The notes under the pieces: model-generated
Databases searched by the model: none
Seen by the model: the letters and a program-made list of their open reading frames with translations, nothing else
What the model was told of the DNA's origin: nothing
Assembly (NCBI GenBank): GCA_023634235.1
Contig: JAMKCF010000016.1
Span: 7,229,866 to 7,293,865, forward strand
From: Pisaster brevispinus
Lineage: Eukaryota; Echinodermata; Asteroidea; Forcipulatida; Asteriidae
Reading direction: 5' to 3'
Length of the DNA: 64,000 nt
Part shown: positions 34,801 to 43,600 of the stretch, piece after piece
How positions within the stretch are numbered: the first letter of the stretch is position 1
Layout: each line of letters begins with the position of its first letter
Position numbers and translations under genes: made by a program

Positions 34801-37800
34801 ATGTACTAGACCCAATTAAGTGAATAATACAAAGTTACACAAACTGGGTAATCCAAGGTGATATAGAAAAAAATGATTGCTCAATTCTCGGTATAAACTG
34901 AGCTGTTGGGACCAGCGAAGACGACTGATTCAATAAGGAAACATCAGATGGAATTATCATGGAATCAAGTCCTCTGATGGAATGACTATAATATTAAGTT
35001 CAATTTGAAACCTTCCTTTTTTCTCCCATCACATTGAAGGCCATGTCAAATGGGAAATTTGTTTCTGACAACTTGGAGGCAACCAACTGCAATGCACACA
35101 CAAGGAACACTTAGGCAGCATAAGAGACTTTCTTCTTAACTGTAACTCTCTATCCTATCCCCAAGAAAATAATGAGAAAACTGAAATGTGAATGACTTTG
35201 ACTTTATAGGAGATTGCCTGGAACTGGTTGCCTGTAAATTGACACAAGAGACTAGGGCCTTAAGAGTAGTACACAATGAAGATGGGGGTATTCTTTGCCA
35301 TTGCCCAAACAGGCCTTGCTCTTAAACTTTTTGGAAAGTAGCCCACCGGGCTAGTAAACTGTACATTTTACTTGCCCCCAAGAAGTTTTAGTAGCCCAGA
35401 TTTTAAACATGTCTGATGTATTAATGATAGCGATCATGACCAATTTCATTCACACACTCAAAAATGTATAAACACATTTTAAAAGTTTATTATTCACACC
35501 TGAAAAGGAAGAAATGTGAGCATTTTAAGCAAGTTGGTTGCACAGGTTTTCATAGCCCACAGGGCAAGTTGAGAAGTGGTGTTTACTAGCCCGTAGAAGT
35601 TTATACTAGACAATGTACGCCGGGCTAGTGTTAAGGGCAAGCCCTGCCAAATACATGTAGTTCCGAGCGTGCAAACATTTCAGAGGATTGTGTAACTGTA
35701 AGTACTAAGTTACTGCCACCTTGAAACCCCCCCCCCCAAAAAAAAGTCATATGACTGACACTAAAAATGCCACAGAAAAACAACAACACTTTTAATACAC
35801 TCTAGTGTTTTCTCCTTCCCCTCAACTTTCACTTTTTCAACTGATCCCTAACAGTGAGTCATGTTTGGATGTTACACATGACTGCTGCACTGTTAGACTC
35901 GAGAAAATTCATTAATCCCGACATTTTAATTATCTCGCCATGATTAATGTTACAAGAATGTTACCCCACTGACGCCACCATAAAAAACTCTTCACAAAAA
36001 AGTACAAACGAAATCTAGAAATCAATACATGGGAGGGATGAGCCCAGGGTTTCTCTTGATTGCATAACATTTGCTGGAAGGAGGTCAACTCTATTGTGAG
36101 GGGCAACACAACCAGTAAAGTAAAAACTTCCTGCCTAGCTGAGATAATCACTAAACCTTTTTGTTATCAAACAGGGCCAGTTGTTTACAGAGGGTGATCT
36201 CACCCCCTAACAAACAATAGCAACTCCCCTGAAGAGCACAATGGACTTGTCTAGACATGGAGTTTTCAATGGTGTGTCTCATTATTTCATGGGTGAGTGG
36301 CATTATGTCATGGACTGGTGAAATGATTATTGGGGGGGGGGGTGCATTAGCATACAACAGTACCTGTGCGGTTTGTTCAGCATCAGGTCATCTTGAGGCA
36401 AGTAAGCCATTTTTTATTGAATAATCATGACAGACAGACCTTGTGGGATTTGAAGATAAATCACAGATTCAGAGTTTCTGCCCACACAACCTTCCATGGA
36501 GAAATCCGTTTGTTAATGATAACTGGTTTAAAGTTTATTGGAGAGAAAACAAGGGGGTTCTTGCATTCATAAACTAGCTATTTCTGCAATTATGATTAGC
36601 AATAAAAAAATAAAAAATAAAAAAAAAACATTTTGTTAAAGGTTTGATGGTAAAACTTCTGCTGCTGTTTCAGAACTAAGGAAATAAAAATCCAGAAGTA
36701 TCAAAATTTGTTTTGTTTGTTGAATGTATTGTTTTTACTAGACCTTACCCTTCTGTTATCCTCTTTGCCAGAATGAATTTTCAGCAGGCCTAAACACATT
36801 GTCCTTAATTTTAGTTGCAAAAAGCAAAATCAGCTGATTGCATTTTTTTATAGGTTTTTAGATCATTTTCTTGAATATGGCTTCCTTGAAGAGGAAAATA
36901 TGTCACAGCAAAATTGATTTGAATGAACTTTATAATCAGTAAGCTTTTACACTAAAATTGAACAAACAACGTACATTATTTATCCTCACTGATCTTGTAT
37001 AATACATGTACCATTTAATCCTTAAATACAAATTCTTGGACAGATCTCAATAAATGAACTTTTAGGTTCCAACATCATGCCCCTATTTGCAGTAAGCACA
37101 AAATTGATGCTTACTGCAGCACAAAAATTCCACTCTTAAAAGGTAAGGTTAAATTTAACACTTTAACATGTGAAGTTTAAATACTCTCATTGCATTTTGT
37201 CTTTGCTAACAGGGCAGGGCACAGAAATTGGCAGCAAACCCTCTTAGCAGAAAATGATGACCATAAGCGAAACTCCAGCAGAGTACCAACTTGGGCCAAG
37301 TTCTTAACTCCACTACTAAAGTTGACTTAAATTGTTCCCATTAAAACAAACTTAGAAAAATCCCTTTCAAGCGTTGACTAATTCCACGGATCTCAAAAGC
37401 AAGTCAACTCTATTCCTAGCCAAGTGATTCATCTATCATTATCCCAGATTACCAGATACCTACGAAGCAAGTACACATTCTGAAATCTAACAAGACCATG
37501 AAGCACAGAGCAAGGGCTAGTGAAATGAGTCAATCCAGCCAAACAGCTGCCACGTTTCAAAAACAAGTGGTTCACTTCTCAACAAACACACTTATAAAAT
37601 CTCCTCTGATTGGCCAATGACACGAGTCAAAGCACTGGCCAGCAAATTGGACAGAACACTACATGACGAATAAATTATGAACAGCAGAAGACTGTGTCAC
37701 ATTATACATGTATACAGGTCTTCAAGTCAAAGAAAGGTCTCAGAGATAAAACACTAAAAGAGAAAAAAAGCACAGAAACAAAAGCTTGAAAAATGTTGTG

Positions 37801-40617
37801 ACATGCATAAATAATGAAAACTTTCCTAAACCATAATGAAAACACAGTAGTGTGTCCAGGAATCCTTCAGTCATCACAAACAGGCTTGGGAAAACGGAAC
37901 CAGATGCCATCCTGTGATGGAGAAGCACCTCTTCCTGAGCTTCCCTTAAAGGGAATGTTGCAGTAATGCTCTTATAAATTCAGGGATGAAATTTGCCAGA
38001 TGTGAACGTTCCTGAAAATGGCTTCTTGCTGTTCCAAGTCTCCCCCCTAACTCTAAACACGGAACCTCCCAAATGTTACAATTCAGGTGGTTTACGGACT
38101 AGGGTCATCATCAGAAATACAGAAACTACAGGTTTGGACACAATGTGGACTATTTCTTTCTTCCTTTGGTCATTGCTTTATTACCTATTTTAAGGAAATT
38201 TGAAGGCTCAAGGAGATTTTGAGAAATTCCTGAAAACATGAAAAAATCCTGATAAATTTCAAGCCTGAAAATTCACTTTTTTTGTGTGGGCCTTTTAAGA
38301 ATTTAGGTTATTTTTTGATGCTATCAATGCTTCCTAAAATGTATGTGACGCTCCTTGTGTTTGATAGCAGTAATTTCTACCCTTTCTATGTGTACCAAAA
38401 AGGGACCAGACTATTTTGCCCTATTAGCCTCACTTTGATTACAGTCATTCGAATGATTTGAAAAACAAAATGGCTGCACCAAAGGTTCATTACATGCTTT
38501 GATATCGTATACATTTTTTTAATGCTTAAATTTGATTTTTATCCATAACGGCCATTTGCAGTGAGCTACTCCTAGTTTTTGCTAGAAACAGGCCTGAAGT
38601 TTCATCTTTGAGAGGGCAAGACCATTTTCATTTTGCAAAAGGCACCTCCAATAGTCTATAGAAAATCTTGAAAGGGCACCATGTGGGACCACGCTAAAAA
38701 CGAGCATGTCGACATAAATATTCATAGTCTTACAAACTGCAAGTAGGTCCACACTAAATTTAGGCTAAAATCAGTGTAAGAAATATTGTATCAATGATCG
38801 ATCAATCCTGAAAACCACAATAAAACAAAAAATAACAAACAGCTGAAATGGATTTGAAAAACAAAGATTAGTTTGTCAGCCACTGTTGGTAGTTCTGTCC
38901 AGTGAATTTAGTTTGTGCTGAAAGTTTAACAACTTAGTGCATGGAGTATGAAGTAATTTTGTGGGTCCTGCATAAATTTCCTTTAAACTGGCCAGCAGAG
39001 TGTAAAATTTCTGTACTGAGCTGTGTCTTCACCGAGAGGGAAGCTGTCTACTTCCACCCTGGGTCCCCTCAAACCGACGAACTGGGACCGCAGCCAAGTT
39101 AGGGCCAAACATGCGATCCCTTAGCCCTTCCTTGTAAAGGGATAAGCTGAGTTCGGGTGCGTGTGTGCGTGTAGGGGAGGGGGGAGGTTTGGGAAAGGGC
39201 TTGTTTTGATCCTGTACAGGGGAATAATGAAAAACATCCACATTATGCAGTGCACGGGAAACTGCAGCCAGGCACAGCCAGTCCCAACAGGTCAACGTAG
39301 GGATGGCATCGAATATCAGAGCTCAGTTATGACAAGAAAATACAAATCCAGGAAAAAATTCAACTTCTTTTCCGTCAGTGTCGCCCCGAAATAACGGTGT
39401 GGAGTTATTTTTTATCCGAGGGGCAGTACCTGCATGCATCTGCTGGTGACTGGTTGCTTAGGCTTTGTCGCTTGGATTTAAACAAACTGTAATGCAACTC
39501 CGGTTTTTTAAATGTTGGAAACGATCACAAGACACAACATTTCACAGTCAGGATAAGTCTTCTAAACAAACTCCACGCATCATTTCTGAAGTGGGCGGGT
39601 CCAGATTGGGGGAGGAAGTTGTTCAAGCCTACGGCTTACCAACCGGAACAGGTAACTCAAGCGTGAAAAGTCGACGGCCTAATACTTCAGAAGTAACTCC
39701 AGTCTAAAGAGATTTATGTTAAGCTTTTGTTTTGCATTGAGCGAAGAGTAACTCAAAAGCAGAGATCATCGTTCAGAGAACTTAATATTGTTTAAATTAA
39801 AAAAAAAAAAGGGAGGGGGAAAAAAGAAGTTAAACTCACCAACAGGACTTCCTGAAAGCTCGTCTGGCAAGTCGAATCCGGTAGGAACTTCCTGAGCGTT
39901 GGGCTCTGTCTTGACTGCACTCACCACCTCTGCCACGTCGACCATTCTGTTAAACCGGTCTAACTCCTTCGCCGGCAAGTCGCTTGGGCAGCCCGCCTGC
40001 TACGCATTGGGGGGAAGAAAGAAAAAAAAAAAATTAAAGAGAGTGTACGGAGGTGAAAGAAAAGAAGAAACAAAAAATCGGGAGGGGTAAAAGAAAGAAC
40101 AGGTTTGTAAGAGAAAGGCAGGAAATTAAGTTACAGGAAGGAAACGATGATGATTCGCAAATTAGAATATTCATCGGGGGCTAAATGGGATCAACACACG
40201 AGGGCTTGTAGAGATAAGGGATTCACAACTAACGGCCAGGGAAGGCGATCGGTGATTGGGAAAGAAGGAGGGGGGGGGGACGGGACTAGATGGCCACAAA
40301 GTAAAACATGCTGGTTGTTTGACCTGATTTGATTTGTGGTCACGACAGCATTGGCAATGTGTCACTGATAAAGCAAAACAAAATCTCAAGGTGTTTTCCC
40401 AAACTGATCCATGTGGCCAAAGCATCATCCTCCACTGTTACCGCTCAACAAGTGCTTCTGATGATATTCCCACATTGTAATGGGGCTTCCTTACTAAAAA
40501 AAATAAGAAAAAAGAAAAAAAAAGTACATGCTCTGAAAACTTTCTACAGGAGGAACGACTTACAAGTTCGGAGGGCGTCTTGGTGGTAATTTTCGCAGCC
40601 TTCTTATCCAGCGCCAT
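10554..40617 (-). CDS. ets1/2: Ets1/2-type transcription factor, proximal (short) isoform, 8 coding exons, 495 aa
   Basis: This is the same gene as the distal isoform but starts in an alternative first exon at 40617-40564, which encodes 18 residues beginning MALDKKAAK. The ATG has G at -3 and G at +4, an in-frame TAG lies about 15 codons upstream, and no other ATG intervenes. The exon ends CTT|GTAAGT in phase 0 and joins the phase-0 acceptor at 39996. Landmarks in this isoform: VKTE near residue 46, PPPTP with Thr80, PNT core from about residue 92 to 176, IKLE near 202, IKQE near 266, ETS domain about 386-468, C-terminal inhibitory helices 469-495. Vertebrate c-ets-1 also makes products with different N termini (chicken p54 and p68), so two starts are plausible. 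Relative use of the two starts cannot be judged from DNA. Confidence 0.87.
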
Positions 40618-43600
40618 TTCGATATGATTACGATAATGAACGGGGGAAGAAAAAAAATCCAACTACACGACGAGTTTCTGTGTCAGTCCAGGGGAAAGCA
40701 GCGGAGTGTTCTTGGATAGGCACATGTTACTGGCACAGCTCAGCGAGCAATGGGGTCCAACAACTCTTGTATTAAAACTTGTGAATCAATAACATCTGGG
40801 GTGACTCATTAACCAACGTCTGGATTGGCTGGTCAGTAATTGGCAACAGTAATATAATATGCTAATGAGGCAACTTTAGGTCAAAGATGAAGAGGAGTCT
40901 ATTTTTGTGAAAGGGGTGATTTTCTTGCCAATAGGGGGGCTCCCCTGAAAGTTAAAGTCATACATTTGAAACAGGTGTGTGTATAAGATGGAAAGGAGAG
41001 CAGCAAGGCAAGGCAAGAGGGGGGGGGGTAACATTGTGTGTGCTAAAAATAGAATGAGCATAATCTTGGCGATGGTTGATTTTTGATTTTTTTTTTTCCT
41101 CAAATAATTTCTTGGTAAACCTCAGGAAGGGTTGAGAAGTTGAATAGTCTAGAAATAGTGCCCCTACTGCTGTGACACTGCTGTGATGTTATTTCTACCA
41201 ATTTTCACCAATTAGGGTCAGATGACCAAAGTCAGCCACGTTTAACCCAGTCCATGCTGTGTACACATATGTGGGCCGTTTTTCGCTTTCTTCCATTTCG
41301 CAGAAAAAGTATCAGGCCTACCTACTGTAATTATGAAATTGAGTTTGCTATAATATATTTTATAAATATGACCAGACATGCAATGCTTGTATTTTTCATT
41401 GGATATTCATATTTTTGTTATTATTTTTAATATAATCTGGATATAAATTAATACAACTTTTGTACAAATTTTCTTGCTCTACATTCTGTTTGGTATTGTA
41501 TTTTCTTTTTGTTGTCCATTCTTTTCCACTTTATTATTATTTTTTTTGGGGGGGTGAGGAGAGAGGTGTTGTTAGTTACTACAGTATGGGTTATGAAAAT
41601 TCCAACAGAAAGGTTGGAAACTAGCGAGGCAAGAAGATGATGTCAGTAGAACAAGACAGCGTGTATCTTTTCTTTAAATTAATATAAGTGATGCATATCA
41701 CCCAGGGCATTGAACCTCCAGTGCCATCCATTCATTAGTTAGTGCTGATTGTTATTTATAATACAGGTGATGACAGTTCTTTGCCCCCTATAGGAGGAGG
41801 GGGGGTGGGGAGGGATACACTCAACTGACCAATAGGAAACCTGGACAGGGTGAAATGTGTACCCAAGTGCTTACAAGTTGTTAAGCACCATACAGACCTG
41901 TTTACTGGGAAATTCAGAGTTGAAGTGGGCTGGTGTTTATTTTGTGTACGTGTGAACGGTAATCAGAATTGTGCATTTACCAGAAGTTAAATATTTTGTG
42001 GATGACTAAGTGACCCAATTTATAACTTTGGCAGCAAACCAAATAAAAACAAGCAAGTTGTCAACACAGTGATACTGGTATTCGAAAATTAAGAGAAATT
42101 CAATACAAATCAGAAGTCATTGATCTCCATCCAATCAACGTGTTAAAACAGCTTTTGAGTTAGTTTAGAGGAAGCATGATGTACATGTAGCCCTACATGT
42201 AATGTCAATATGAACATAATACAAAGTGCAATGACCACTTTCAAAAGAAATAATTGTATAAAGGAAATCCTTTTTTTTCTGGAAACAAAGTAATCAAAAC
42301 GAGCTTTAAGGGTAAGTCTCATGCAACAAACCAGTTAGGATTAGAACGGGAAAAACAAAGTACTGTCTGTACTATAAAAAAAATAAGCTAATAGTCTTCA
42401 ATTTCAAATTAACTTTACATTTGGTTGTCAATCAAAATGTCGTTTACCATTGACAAATAATTTATCCACGTGTTATTTGTGTACATGTATTTTAAATTGG
42501 CAGTTTCTAATTTATTTCCTCCAATATTTATTTCGTTTTTTTCAAAAATGAAGCAACTATTGTATTGACAGATACACCTTCTAGTCTCGAATTGCAGCTC
42601 CAAATCAACAGACCAATTTAAGAAGGTATGATTATTAAAACATAATATGCAGATATTATTTCAAAATCAATCAATTTATCGCAGCAGATGTGAATATAAA
42701 CATTTTAGTGTCTTTACTTGTTGATCATGTAGGCTTAAATGTTGTGCTTTAGTTTAGCAGAGTCTTTAAATGCTGGATATAATTACGAAACTGTCATTAA
42801 TTGTTTTTATTTTCGCGGATTTCCCTTTTCTGTGTTTTACTTCCGGTATCAACATCTTTGTACTAAGTGCTTGTGTAGGTCTTGCTCTTTTGTGGTTATT
42901 GTTAAGGGTGAAATATTACATTTGTTGCCTCAAGGAAGTAGTAAATGTTAGTCAACACCTTATTCTTAAGCTTATGTGTACACTTCCTTTGACTTTGAGA
43001 TCTTGACAAAGTCTAGCGATTTATTAGACTAACACTTATTGTGTCTGCATGCAACATTTAAATCCCACCATGGAAAGAAAGAACTGGCAAGTCGACAGTC
43101 TCCCGTGTCGGGTTTCCAGTAGAAGTTCACCTTGTTACACCTCAACGATCTACGGTTACACCAATACACCATAGAAAACCCACAAAACCTTGCACTTCAC
43201 AATGATCTATTCAACACTGATTGTCCCCAAGGATCGGTATGTTGACAGTTCACCATTGATACCATACAGGTAGCTCTATGGTAAAGACATGGGCCCAATT
43301 TAAGAGCTGCGCTTAGCGCCGAAGTCTGTGCTTGTGATCACCACTTTTCGCTTACACTACAGGACAAGCGCTGAATTTCTGCGCTAGCTGTCCAAGAGAA
43401 GAATTCCCAGTAACATTGGCCTTTTCCCAAACATCAAATTTCCCCGTCATCGAATCTACATGTACATGTAGAGCAGCGTATATTTTGCACGGTGTCTCCA
43501 ACATCGAACGGAGCCCGCAGCCAGAGCCTAAGCCGAGGTTTGAGAAAAGCCCCTCGAGTACGCACGCACATGGTAAGCAAAAATCCCTTGCTAAACCTGT

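Larger units (their letters stand above)
25223..39839 (-). other. Large intron 2 of the Ets gene (14.6 kb)
   Basis: GT-AG, phase 1. No exon with matching phase was found. It carries several repeat copies (27,558; 33,391; 35,310; 36,750; 38,590), G/C homopolymer runs (for example 25,913, 36,330), two perfect or near-perfect palindromes and a promoter-like cluster at 34.7 kb. Its length and position just after the N-terminal exon make it the likeliest place for intronic enhancers, but none can be shown from sequence alone. Confidence 0.8.
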
